Shown here: positions 49,112 through 61,000 of the stretch, one piece after another
How the letters are laid out: each line of letters begins with the position of its first letter
Position numbering within the stretch: the stretch's first letter is position 1
Origin: Henricia sp. BOLD:AAB3569
Taxonomy: Eukaryota; Echinodermata; Asteroidea; Spinulosida; Echinasteridae
NCBI GenBank assembly: GCA_037783545.1
Contig: JBBELK010000841.1
Span: forward strand, 124,001-188,000
Length of the DNA: 64,000 nt
Reading direction: 5' to 3'
Program-made: the position numbers and the translations under genes
Notes under the pieces: generated by a model
What the model saw: the letters and a program-made list of their open reading frames with translations, nothing else
What the model was told of the DNA's origin: nothing
The model's database searches: none

Positions 49112-50357
49112 TTGGGACGGGATTTTGTTCGAAGTGTGGTCCAAACGTCGGCAAATTTGGAGGTCGAAAAATGTTCCGACGAACTTCAAATTGTTCATGC
49201 TCCAAAGACTCTATATTGCGCACTTGTCCTAAAAAATTGACAGACTTTCGCCGGGAAATGGCAGAGAAATTTCAGAGTTTATAAAAAAAAGGGGTTGGCG
49301 CTTCCTGGATGCTCCCGCAACCTGTGGCTGTCTGTACACACCTCTTTGGTGTACTCCTGACTCGTGCGCATGCTCAGTCCTTCGGACTGTCGTTGACACG
49401 GCCCAGTTTGGGACGGGATTTTGGTCAAAGTGTGGTCCAAACGTCGGCAAATTTGGAGGTCGAAAAATGTTCCGACGAACTTCAAATTTTGCATGCTCCA
49501 AAGACTCTATATTGCACACTTGTCCTAAAAAATTGACAGACTTTCGCCGGGAAATGGCAGAGAAATTTCAGAGTTTAGAAAAAAAAAGGGGTTGGCGCTT
49601 CCTGGATGCTCCCGCAACCTGTGGCTGTCTGTACACACCTCTTTGGTGTACTCCTGACTCGTGCGCATGCTCAGTCCTTCGGACTGTCGTTGACACGGCC
49701 CAGTTTGGGACGGGATTTTGGTCAAAGTGTGGTCCAAACGTCGGCAAATTTGGAGGTCGAAAAATGTTCCGACGAACTTTAAATTTTGCATGCTCCAAAG
49801 ACTCTATATTGCGCACTTGTCCTAAAAAATTGACAGACTTTCGCCGGGAAATGGCAGAGAAATTTCAGAGTTTAGAAAAAAAAGGGGTTGGCGCTTCCTG
49901 GATGCTCCCGCAACCTGTGGCTGTCTGTACACACCTCTTTGGTGTACTCCTGACTCGTGCGCATGCTCAGTCCTTCGGACTGTCGTTGACACGGCCCAGT
50001 TTGGGACGGGATTTTGGTCAAAGTGTGGTCCAAACGTCGGCAAATTTGGAGGTCGAAAAATGTTCCGACGAACTTCAAATTTTGCATGCTCCAAAGACGA
50101 CTCTATATTGCACACTTGTCCTAAAAAATTGACAGACTTTCGCCGGGAAATGGCAGAGAAATTTCAGAGTTTAGAAAAAAAGGGGTTGGCGCTTCCTGGA
50201 TGCTCCCGCAACCTGTGGCTGTCTGTACACACCTCTTTGGTGTACTCCTGACTCGTGCGCATGCTCAGTCCTTCGGACTGTCGTTGACACGGCCCAGTTT
50301 GGGACGGGATTTTGGTCAAAGTGTGGTCCAAACGTCGGCAAATTTGGAGGTCGAAAA

Positions 50358-53021
50358 ATGTTCCGACGAACTTCAAATTTTGCATGCTCCAAAGACTCTA
50401 TATTGCGCACTTGTCCTAAAAAATTGACAGACTTTCGCCGGGAAATGGCAGAGAAATTTCAGAGTTTAGAAAAAAAAGGGGTTGGCGCTTCCTGGATGCT
50501 CCCGCAACCTGTGGCTGTCTGTACACACCTCTTTGGTGTACTCCTGACTCGTGCGCATGCTCAGTCCTTCGGACTGTCGTTGACACGGCCCAGTTTGGGA
50601 CGGGATTTTGGTCAAAGTGTGGTCCAAACGTCGGCAAATTTGGAGGTCGAAAAATGTTCCGACGAACTTCAAATTTTGCATGCTCCAAAGACTCTATATT
50701 GCGCACTTGTCCTAAAAAATTGACAGACTTTCGCCGGGAAATGGCAGAGAAATTTCAGAGTTTAGAAAAAAAAGGGGTTGGCGCTTCCTGGATGCTCCCG
50801 CAACCTGTGGCTGTCTGTACACACCTCTTTGGTGTACTCCTGACTCGTGCGCATGCTCAGTCCTTCGGACTGTCGTTGACACGGCCCAGTTTGGGACGGG
50901 ATTTTGGTCAAAGTGTGGTCCAAACGTCGGCAAATTTGGAGGTCGAAAAATGTTCCGACGAACTTCAAATTTTGCATGCTCCAAAGACTCTATATTGCAC
51001 ACTTGTCCTAAAAAATTGACAGACTTTCGCCGGGAAATGGCAGAGAAATTTCAGAGTTTAGAAAAAAAAGGGGTTGGCGCTTCCTGGATGCTCCCGCAAC
51101 CTGTGGCTGTCTGTACACACCTCTTTGGTGTACTCCTGACTCGTGCGCATGCTCAGTCCTTCGGACTGTCGTTGACACGGCCCAGTTTGGGACGGGATTT
51201 TGGTCAAAGTGTGGTCCAAACGTCGGCAAATTTGGAGGTCGAAAAATGTTCCGACGAACTTCAAATTTTGCATGCTCCAAAGACTCTATATTGCGCACTT
51301 GTCCTAAAAAATTGACAGACTTTCGCCGGGAAATGGCAGAGAAATTTCAGAGTTTAGAAAAAAAAGGGGTTGGCGCTTCCTGGATGCTCCCGCAACCTGT
51401 GGCTGTCTGTACACACCTCTTTGGTGTACTCCTGACTCGTGCGCATGCTCAGTCCTTCGGACTGTCGTTGACACGGCCCAGTTTGGGACGGGATTTTGGT
51501 CAAAGTGTGGTCCAAACGTCGGCAAATTTGGAGGTCGAAAAATGTTCCGACGAACTTCAAATTTTGCATGCTCCAAAGACTCTATATTGCGCACTTGTCC
51601 TAAAAAATTGACAGACTTTCGCCGGGAAATGGCAGAGAAATTTCAGAGTTTAGAAAAAAAAGGGGTTGGCGCTTCCTGGATGCTCCCGCAACCTGTGGCT
51701 GTCTGTACACACCTCTTTGGTGTACTCCTGACTCGTGCGCATGCTCAGTCCTTCGGACTGTCGTTGACACGGCCCAGTTTGGGACGGGATTTTGGTCAAA
51801 GTGTGGTCCAAACGTCGGCAAATTTGGAGGTCGAAAAATGTTCCGACGAACTTCAAATTTTGCATGCTCCAAAGACTCTATATTGCGCACTTGTCCTAAA
51901 AAATTGACAGACTTTCGCCGGGAAATGGCAGAGAAATTTCAGAGTTTAGAAAAAAAAGGGGTTGGCGCTTCCTGGATGCTCCCGCAACCTGTGGCTGTCT
52001 GTACACACCTCTTTGGTGTACTCCTGACTCGTGCGCATGCTCAGTCCTTCGGACTGTCGTTGACACGGCCCAGTTTGGGACGGGATTTTGGTCAAAGTGT
52101 GGTCCAAACGTCGGCAAATTTGGAGGTCGAAAAATGTTCCGACGAACTTCAAATTTTGCATGCTCCAAAGACTCTATATTGCACACTTGTCCTAAAAAAT
52201 TGACAGACTTTCGCCGGGAAATGGCAGAGAAATTTCAGAGTTTAGAAAAAAAAGGGGTTGGCGCTTCCTGGATGCTCCCGCAACCTGTGGCTGTCTGTAC
52301 ACACCTCTTTGGTGTACTCCTGACTCGTGCGCATGCTCAGTCCTTCGGACTGTCGTTGACACGGCCCAGTTTGGGACGGGATTTTGGTCAAAGTGTGGTC
52401 CAAACGTCGGCAAATTTGGAGGTCGAAAAATGTTCCGACGAACTTCAAATTTTGCATGCTCCAAAGACTCTATATTGCGCACTTGTCCTAAAAAATTGAC
52501 AGACTTTCGCCGGGAAATGGCAGAGAAATTTCAGAGTTTAGAAAAAAAAGGGGTTGGCGCTTCCTGGATGCTCCCGCAACCTGTGGCTGTCTGTACACAC
52601 CTCTTTGGTGTACTCCTGACTCGTGCGCATGCTCAGTCCTTCGGACTGTCGTTGACACGGCCCAGTTTGGGACGGGATTTTGGTCAAAGTGTGGTCCAAA
52701 CGTCGGCAAATTTGGAGGTCGAAAAATGTTCCGACGAACTTCAAATTTTGCATGCTCCAAAGACTCTATATTGCGCACTTGTCCTAAAAAATTGACAGAC
52801 TTTCGCCGGGAAATGGCAGAGAAATTTCAGAGTTTAGAAAAAAAAGGGGTTGGCGCTTCCTGGATGCTCCCGCAACCTGTGGCTGTCTGTACACACCTCT
52901 TTGGTGTACTCCTGACTCGTGCGCATGCTCAGTCCTTCGGACTGTCGTTGACACGGCCCAGTTTGGGACGGGATTTTGGTCAAAGTGTGGTCCAAACGTC
53001 GGCAAATTTGGAGGTCGAAAA
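50358..53021. repeat. Highly homogenised family B run (nine 296-bp monomers)
   Basis: Nine successive periods of exactly 296 bp starting at 50,358, differing at only a few positions. A G-to-A change (TTGCACAC) recurs at 50,999 and 52,183, exactly four monomers (1,184 bp) apart, so a four-monomer unit was recently copied. It ends beside a monomer block (42.4-43.0 kb versus 52.8-53.4 kb) duplicated at an offset of about 10.4 kb. Confidence 0.85.
51542..51837. repeat. Reference family B monomer
   Basis: One full 296-bp period from the uniform stretch of family B, taken in a different phase from the family A reference (it starts at the ATGTTCC that carries diagnostic G264). It is identical or nearly identical to its neighbours starting at 51,246 and 51,838. 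It differs from family A chiefly at the four diagnostic sites, so the two families are recent sister variants rather than separate satellites. Confidence 0.93.
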
Positions 53022-53257
53022 ATGTTCCGACGAACTTTAAATTTTGCATGCTCCAAAGACTCTATATTGCGCACTTGTCCTAAAAAATTGACAGACTTTC
53101 GCCGGGAAATGGCAGATAAATTTCAGAGTTTAGAAAAAAAGGGGTTGGCGCTTCCTGGATGCTCCCGCAACCTGTGGCTGTCTGTACACACCTCTTTGGT
53201 GTACTCCTGACTCGTGCGCATGCTCAGTCCTTCGGACTGTCGTTGACACGGCCCAGT

Positions 53258-53269
53258 TTGGGACGGGAT
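53258..53269 (+). repeat. Empty SINE target site, relative 2
   Basis: Uninterrupted TTGGGACGGGAT in a monomer with both SINE-flank markers (GGCAGATAAATTT near 53,112 and TTTTGTTCGAAG near 53,270). With the relative at 42,861 it lies about 10.4 kb apart on either side of the SINE zone. The next monomer here lacks GTTTATAAA, unlike relative 1. Confidence 0.78.
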
Positions 53270-56200
53270 TTTGTTCGAAGTGTGGTCCAAACGTCGGCAA
53301 ATTTGGAGGTCGAAAAATGTTCCGACGAACTTCAAATTTTGCATGCTCCAAAGACTCTATATTGCGCACTTGTCCTAAAAAATTGACAGACTTTCGCCGG
53401 GAAATGGCAGAGAAATTTCAGAGTTTAGAAAAAAAAGGGGTTGGCGCTTCCTGGATGCTCCCGCAACCTGTGGCTGTCTGTACACACCTCTTTGGTGTAC
53501 TCCTGACTCGTGCGCATGCTCAGTCCTTCGGACTGTCGTTGACACGGCCCAGTTTGGGACGGGATTTTGGTCAAAGTGTGGTCCAAACGTCGGCAAATTT
53601 GGAGGTCGAAAAATGTTCCGACGAACTTCAAATTTTGCATGCTCCAAAGACTCTATATTGCGCACTTGTCCTAACAAATTGACAGACTTTCGCCGGGAAA
53701 TGGCAGAGAAATTTCAGAGTTTAGAAAAAAAAGGGGTTGGCGCTTCCTGGATGCTCCCGCAACCTGTGGCTGTCTGTACACACCTCTTTGGTGTACTCCT
53801 GACTCGTGCGCATGCTCAGTCCTTCGGACTGTCGTTGACACGGCCCAGTTTGGGACGGGATTTTGGTCAAAGTGTGGTCCAAACGTCGGCAAATTTGGAG
53901 GTCGAAAAATGTTCCGACGAACTTCAAATTTTGCATGCTCCAAAGACTCTATATTGCGCACTTGTCCTAAAAAATTGACAGACTTTCGCCGGGAAATGGC
54001 AGAGAAATTTCAGAGTTTAGAAAAAAAAGGGGTTGGCGCTTCCTGGATGCTCCCGCAACCTGTGGCTGTCTGTACACACCTCTTTGGTGTACTCCTGACT
54101 CGTGCGCATGCTCAGTCCTTCGGACTGTCGTTGACACGGCCCAGTTTGGGACGGGATTTTGGTCAAAGTGTGGTCCAAACGTCGGCAAATTTGGAGGTCG
54201 AAAAATGTTCCGACGAACTTCAAATTTTGCATGCTCCAAAGACTCTATATTGCGCACTTGTCCTAAAAAATTGACAGACTTTCGCCGGGAAATGGCAGAG
54301 AAATTTCAGAGTTTAGAAAAAAAAAGGGGTTGGCGCTTCCTGGATGCTCCCGCAACCTGTGGCTGTCTGTACACACCTCTTTGGTGTACTCCTGACTCGT
54401 GCGCATGCTCAGTCCTTCGGACTGTCGTTGACACGGCCCAGTTTGGGACGGGATTTTGGTCAAAGTGTGGTCCAAACGTCGGCAAATTTGGAGGTCGAAA
54501 AATGTTCCGACGAACTTCAAATTTTGCATGCTCCAAAGACTCTATATTGCGCACTTGTCCTAAAAAATTGACAGACTTTCGCCGGGAAATGGCAGAGAAA
54601 TTTCAGAGTTTAGAAAAAAAGGGGTTGGCGCTTCCTGGATGCTCCCGCAACCTGTGGCTGTCTGTACACACCTCTTTGGTGTACTCCTGACTCGTGCGCA
54701 TGCTCAGTCCTTCGGACTGTCGTTGACATGGCCCAGTTTGGGACGGGATTTTGGTCAAAGTGTGGTCCAAACGTCGGCAAATTTGGAGGTCGAAAAATGT
54801 TCCGACGAACTTCAAATTTTGCATGCTCCAAAGACTCTATATTGCGCACTTGTCCTAAAAAATTGACAGACTTTCGCCGGGAAATGGCAGAGAAATTTCA
54901 GAGTTTAGAAAAAAAAGGGGTTGGCGCTTCCTGGATGCTCCCGCAACCTGTGGCTGTCTGTACACACCTCTTTGGTGTACTCCTGACTCGTGCGCATGCT
55001 CAGTCCTTCGGACTGTCGTTGACACGGCCCAGTTTGGGACGGGATTTTGGTCAAAGTGTGGTCCAAACGTCGGCAAATTTGGAGGTCGAAAAATGTTCCG
55101 ACGAACTTCAAATTTTGCATGCTCCAAAGACTCTATATTGCGCACTTGTCCTAAAAAATTGACAGACTTTCGCCGGGAAATGGCAGAGAAATTTCAGAGT
55201 TTAGAAAAAAAAAGGGGTTGGCGCTTCCTGGATGCTCCCGCAACCTGTGGCTGTCTGTACACACCTCTTTGGTGTACTCCTGACTCGTGCGCATGCTCAG
55301 TCCTTCGGACTGTCGTTGACACGGCCCAGTTTGGGACGGGATTTTGGTCAAAGTGTGGTCCAAACGTCGGCAAATTTGGAGGTCGAAAAATGTTCCGACG
55401 AACTTCAAATTTTGCATGCTCCAAAGACTCTATATTGCGCACTTGTCCTAAAAAATTGACAGACTTTCGCCGGGAAATGGCAGAGAAATTTCAGAGTTTA
55501 GAAAAAAAAGGGGTTGGCGCTTCCTGGATGCTCCCGCAACCTGTGGCTGTCTGTACACACATCTTTGGTGTACTCCTGACTCGTGCGCATGCTCAGTCCT
55601 TCGGACTGTCGTTGACACGGCCCAGTTTGGGACGGGATTTTGGTCAAAGTGTGGTCCAAACGTCGGCAAATTTGGAGGTCGAAAAATGTTCCGACGAACT
55701 TCAAATTTTGCATGCTCCAAAGACTCTATATTGCGCACTTGTCCTAAAAAATTGACAGACTTTTGCCGGGAAATGGCAGAGAAATTTCAGAGTTTAGAAA
55801 AAAAAGGGGTTGGCGCTTCCTGGATGCTCCCGCAACCTGTGGCTGTCTGTACACACCTCTTTGGTGTACTCCTGACTCGTGCGCATGCTCAGTCCTTCGG
55901 ACTGTCGTTGACACGGCCCAGTTTGGGACGGGATTTTGGTCAAAGTGTGGTCCAAACGTCGGCAAATTTGGAGGTCGAAAAATGTTCCGACGAACTTCAA
56001 ATTTTGCATGCTCCAAAGACTCTATATTGCGCACTTGTCCTAAAAAATTGACAGACTTTCGCCGGGAAATGGCAGAGAAATTTCAGAGTTTAGAAAAAAA
56101 GGGGTTGGCGCTTCCTGGATGCTCCCGCAACCTGTGGCAGTCTGTACACACCTCTTTGGTGTACTCCTGACTCGTGCGCATGCTCAGTCCTTCGGACTGT

Positions 56201-57972
56201 CGTTGACACGGCCCAGTTTGGGACGGGATTTTGGTCAAAGTGTGGTCCAAACGTCGGCAAATTTGGAGGTCGAAAAATGTTCCGACGAACTTCAAATTTT
56301 GCATGCTCCAAAGACTCTATATTGCGCACTTGTCCTAAAAAATTGACAGACTTTCGCCGGGAAATGGCAGAGAAATTTCAGAGTTTAGAAAAAAAAGGGG
56401 TTGGCGCTTCCTGGATGCTCCCGCAACCTGTGGCTGTCTGTACACACCTCTTTGGTGTACTCCTGACTCGTGCGCATGCTCAGTCCTTCGGACTGTCGTT
56501 GACACGGCCCAGTTTGGGACGGGATTTTGGTCAAAGTGTGGTCCAAACGTCGGCAAATTTGGAGGTCGAAAAATGTTCCGACGAACTTCAAATTGTGCAT
56601 GCTCCAAAGACTCTATATTGCGCACTTGTCCTAAAAAATTGACAGACTTTCGCCGGGAAATGGCAGAGAAATTTCAGAGTTTAGAAAAAAAGGGGTTGGC
56701 GCTTCCTGGATGCTCCCGCAACCTGTGGCTGTCTGTACACACCTCTTTGGTGTACTCCTGACTCGTGCGCATGCTCATTCCTTCGGACTGTCGTTGACAC
56801 GGCCCAGTTTGGGACGGGATTTTGGTCAAAGTGTGGTCCAAACGTCGGCAAATTTGGAGGTCGAAAAATGTTCCGACGAACTTCAAATTTTGCATGCTCC
56901 AAAGACTCTATATTGCGCACTTGTCCTAAAAAATTGACAGACTTTCGCCGGGAAATGGCAGAGAAATTTCAGAGTTTAGAAGAAAAAAAGGGGTTGGCGC
57001 TTCCTGGATGCTCCCGCAACCTGTGGCTGTCTGTACACACCTCTTTGGTGTACTCCTGACTCGTGCGCATGCTCAGTCCTTCGGACTGTCGTTGACACGG
57101 CCCAGTTTGGGACGGGATTTTGGTCAAAGTGTGGTCCAAACGTCGGCAAATTTGGAGGTCGAAAAATGTTCCGACGAACTTCAAATTTTGCATGCTCCAA
57201 AGACTCTATATTGCGCACTTGTCCTAAAAAATTGACAGACTTTCGCCGGGAAATGGCAGAGAAATTTCAGAGTTTAGAAAAAAAAGGGGTTGGCGCTTCC
57301 TGGATGCTCCCGCAACCTGTGGCTGTCTGTACACACCTCTTTGGTGTACTCCTGACTCGTGCGCATGCTCAGTCCATCGGACTGTCGTTGACACGGCCCA
57401 GTTTGGGACGGGATTTTGGTCAAAGTGTGGTCCAAACGTCGGCAAATTTGGAGGTCGAAAAATGTTCCGACGAACTTCAAATGTTGCATGCTCCAAAGAC
57501 TCTATATTGCGCACTTGTCCTAAAAAATTGACAGACTTTCACCGGGAAATGGCAGAGAAATTTCCGAGTTTAGAAAAAAAAAGGGGTTGGCGCTTCTTGG
57601 ATGCTCCCGCAACCTGTGGCTGTCTGTACACACCTCTTTGGTGTACTCCTGACTCGTGCGCATGCTCAGTCCTTCGGACTGTCGTTGACACGGCCCAGTT
57701 TGGGACGGGATTTTGGTCAAAGTGTGGTCCAAACGTCGGCAAATTTGGAGGTCGAAAAATGTTCCGACGAACTTCAAATTTTGCATGCTCCAAAGACTCT
57801 ATATTGCGCACTTGTCCTAAAAAATTGACAGACTTTCGCCGGGAAATGGCAGAGAAATTTCAGAGTTTAGAAAAAAAAAGGGGTTGGCGCTTTCTGGATG
57901 CTCCCGCAACCTGTGGCTGTCTGTACACACCTCTTTGGTGTACTCCTGACTCGTGCGCATGCTCAGTCCTTC

Positions 57973-58020
57973 GGACTGTCGTTGACACGGCCCAGTTTGG
58001 GACGGGATTTTGGAGGTCGA
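57973..58020. repeat. Family B monomer with 32-bp deletion
   Basis: GGGATTTTGG joins directly to AGGTCG near 58,013, removing 32 bp (from TCAAAG to the second TTTGG). The junction is the shared TTTGG. It is the only deletion of this kind I saw in family B and overlaps the segment that is duplicated by 44 bp in family A. Confidence 0.88.
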
Positions 58021-61000
58021 AAAATGTTCCGACGAACTTCAAATTGTGCATGCTCCAAAGACTCTATATTGCGCACTTGTCCTAAAAAATTGACAGACTT
58101 TCGCCGGGAAATGGCAGAGAAAGTTCAGAGTTTAGAAAAAAAAGGGGTTGGCGCTTCCTGGATGCTCCCGCAACCTGTGGCTGTCTGTACACACCTCTTT
58201 GGTGTACTCCTGACTCGTGCGCATGCTCAGTCCTTCGGACTGTCGTTGACACGGCCCAGTTTGGGACGGGATTTTGGTCAAAGTGTGGTCCAAACGTCGG
58301 CAAATTTGGAGGTCGAAAAATGTTCCGACGAACTTCAAATTTTGCATGCTCCAAAGACTCTATATTGCGCACTTGTCCTAAAAAATTGACAGACTTTCGC
58401 CGGGAAATGGCAGAGAAATTTCAGAGTTTAGAAAAAAAGGGGTTGGCGCTTCCTGGATGCTCCCGCAACCTGTGGCTGTCTGTACACACCTCTTTGGTGT
58501 ACTCCTGACTCGTGCGCATGCTCAGTCCTTCGGACTGTCGTTGACACGGCCCAGTTTGGGACGGGATTTTGGTCAAAGTGTGGTCCAAACGTCGGCAAAT
58601 TTGGAGGTCGAAAAATGTTCCGACGAACTTCAAATTTTGCAAGCTCCAAAGACTCTATATTGCGCACTTGTCCTAAAAAATTGACAGACTTTCGCCGGGA
58701 AATGGCAGAGAAATTTCAGAGTTTAGAAAAAAAAGGGGTTGGCGCTTCCTGGATGCTCCCGCAACCTGTGGCTGTCTGTACACACCTCTTTGGTGTACTC
58801 CTGACTCGTGCGCATGCTCAGTCCTTCGGACTGTCGTTGACACGGCCCAGTTTGGGACGGGATTTTGGTCAAAGTGTGGTCCAAACGTCGGCAAATTTGG
58901 AGGTCGAAAAATGTTCCGACGAACTTCAAATTGTGCATGCTCCAAAGACTCTATATTGCGCACTTGTCCTAAAAAATTGACAGACTTTCGCCGGGAAATG
59001 GCAGAGAAATTTCAGAGTTTAGAAAAAAAAGGGGTTGGCGCTTCCTGGATGCTCCCGCAACCTGTGGCTGTCTGTACACACCTCTTTGGTGTACTCCTGA
59101 CTCGTGCGCATGCTCAGTCCTTCGGACTGTCGTTGACACGGCCCAGTTTGGGACGGGATTTTGGTCAAAGTGTGGTCCAAACGTCGGCAAATTTGGAGGT
59201 CGAAAAATGTTCCGACGAACTTCAAATTTTGCATGCTCCAAAGACTCTATATTGCGCACTTGTCCTAAAAAATTGACAGACTTTCGCCGGGAAATGGCAG
59301 AGAAATTTCAGAGTTTAGAAAAAAAAGGGGTTGGCGCTTCCTGGATGCTCCCGCAACCTGTGGCTGTCTGTACACACCTCTTTGGTGTACTCCTGACTCG
59401 TGCGCATGCTCAGTCCTTCGGACTGTCGTTGACACGGCCCAGTTTGGGACGGGATTTTGGTCAAAGTGTGGTCCAAACGTCGGCAAATTTGGAGGTCGAA
59501 AAATGTTCCGACGAACTTCAAATTTTGCATGCTCCAAAGACTCTATATTGCGCACTTGTCCTAAAAAATTGACAGACTTTCGCCGGGAAATGGCAGAGAA
59601 ATTTCAGAGTTTAGAAAAAAAGGGGTTGGCGCTTCCTGGATGCTCCCGCAACCTGTGGCTGTCTGTACACACCTCTTTGGTGTACTCCTGACTCGTGCGC
59701 ATGCTCAGTCCTTCGGACTGTCGTTGACACGGCCCAGTTTGGGACGGGATTTTGGTCAAAGTGTGGTCCAAACGTCGGCAAATTTGGAGGTCGAAAAATG
59801 TTCCGACGAACTTCAAATTTTGCAAGCTCCAAAGACTCTATATTGCGCACTTGTCCTAAAAAATTGACAGACTTTCGCCGGGAAATGGCAGAGAAATTTC
59901 AGAGTTTAGAAAAAAAAGGGGTTGGCGCTTCCTGGATGCTCCCGCAACCTGTGGCTGTCTGTACACACCTCTTTGGTGTACTCCTGACTCGTGCGCATGC
60001 TCAGTCCTTCGGACTGTCGTTGACACGGCCCAGTTTGGGACGGGATTTTGGTCAAAGTGTGGTCCAAACGTCGGCAAATTTGGAGGTCGAAAAATGTTCC
60101 GACGAACTTCAAATTGTGCATGCTCCAAAGACTCTATATTGCGCACTTGTCCTAAAAAATTGACAGACTTTCGCCGGGAAATGGCAGAGAAATTTCAGAG
60201 TTTAGAAAAAAAGGGGTTGGCGCTTCCTGGATGCTCCCGCAACCTGTGGCTGTCTGTACACACCTCTTTGGTGTACTCCTGACTCGTGCGCATGCTCAGT
60301 CCTTCGGACTGTCGTTGACACGGCCCAGTTTGGGACGGGATTTTGGTCAAAGTGTGGTCCAAACGTCGGCAAATTTGGAGGTCGAAAAATGTTCCGACGA
60401 ACTTCAAATTTTGCAAGCTCCAAAGACTCTATATTGCGCACTTGTCCTAAAAAATTGACAGACTTTCGCCGGGAAATGGCAGAGAAATTTCAGAGTTTAG
60501 AAAAAAAAGGGGTTGGCGCTTCCTGGATGCTCCCGCAACCTGTGGCTGTCTGTACACACCTCTTTGGTGTACTCCTGACTCGTGCGCATGCTCAGTCCTT
60601 CGGACTGTCGTTGACACGGCCCAGTTTGGGACGGGATTTTGGTCAAAGTGTGGTCCAAACGTCGGCAAATTTGGAGGTCGAAAAATGTTCCGACGAACTT
60701 CAAATTGTGCATGCTCCAAAGACTCTATATTGCGCACTTGTCCTAAAAAATTGACAGACTTTCGCCGGGAAATGGCAGAGAAATTTCAGAGTTTAGAAAA
60801 AAAAGGGGTTGGCGCTTCCTGGATGCTCCCGCAACCTGTGGCTGTCTGTACACACCTCTTTGGTGTACTCCTGACTCGTGCGCATGCTCAGTCCTTCGGA
60901 CTGTCGTTGACACGGCCCAGTTTGGGACGGGATTTTGGTCAAAGTGTGGTCCAAACGTCGGCAAATTTGGAGGTCGAAAAATGTTCCGACGAACTTCAAA

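Noticed and set aside
44641..49123. Five independent SINE insertions at a hot target
   Set aside because: Identical inserts, identical 12-bp duplications and flanks carrying shared private markers fit copying of one insertion.
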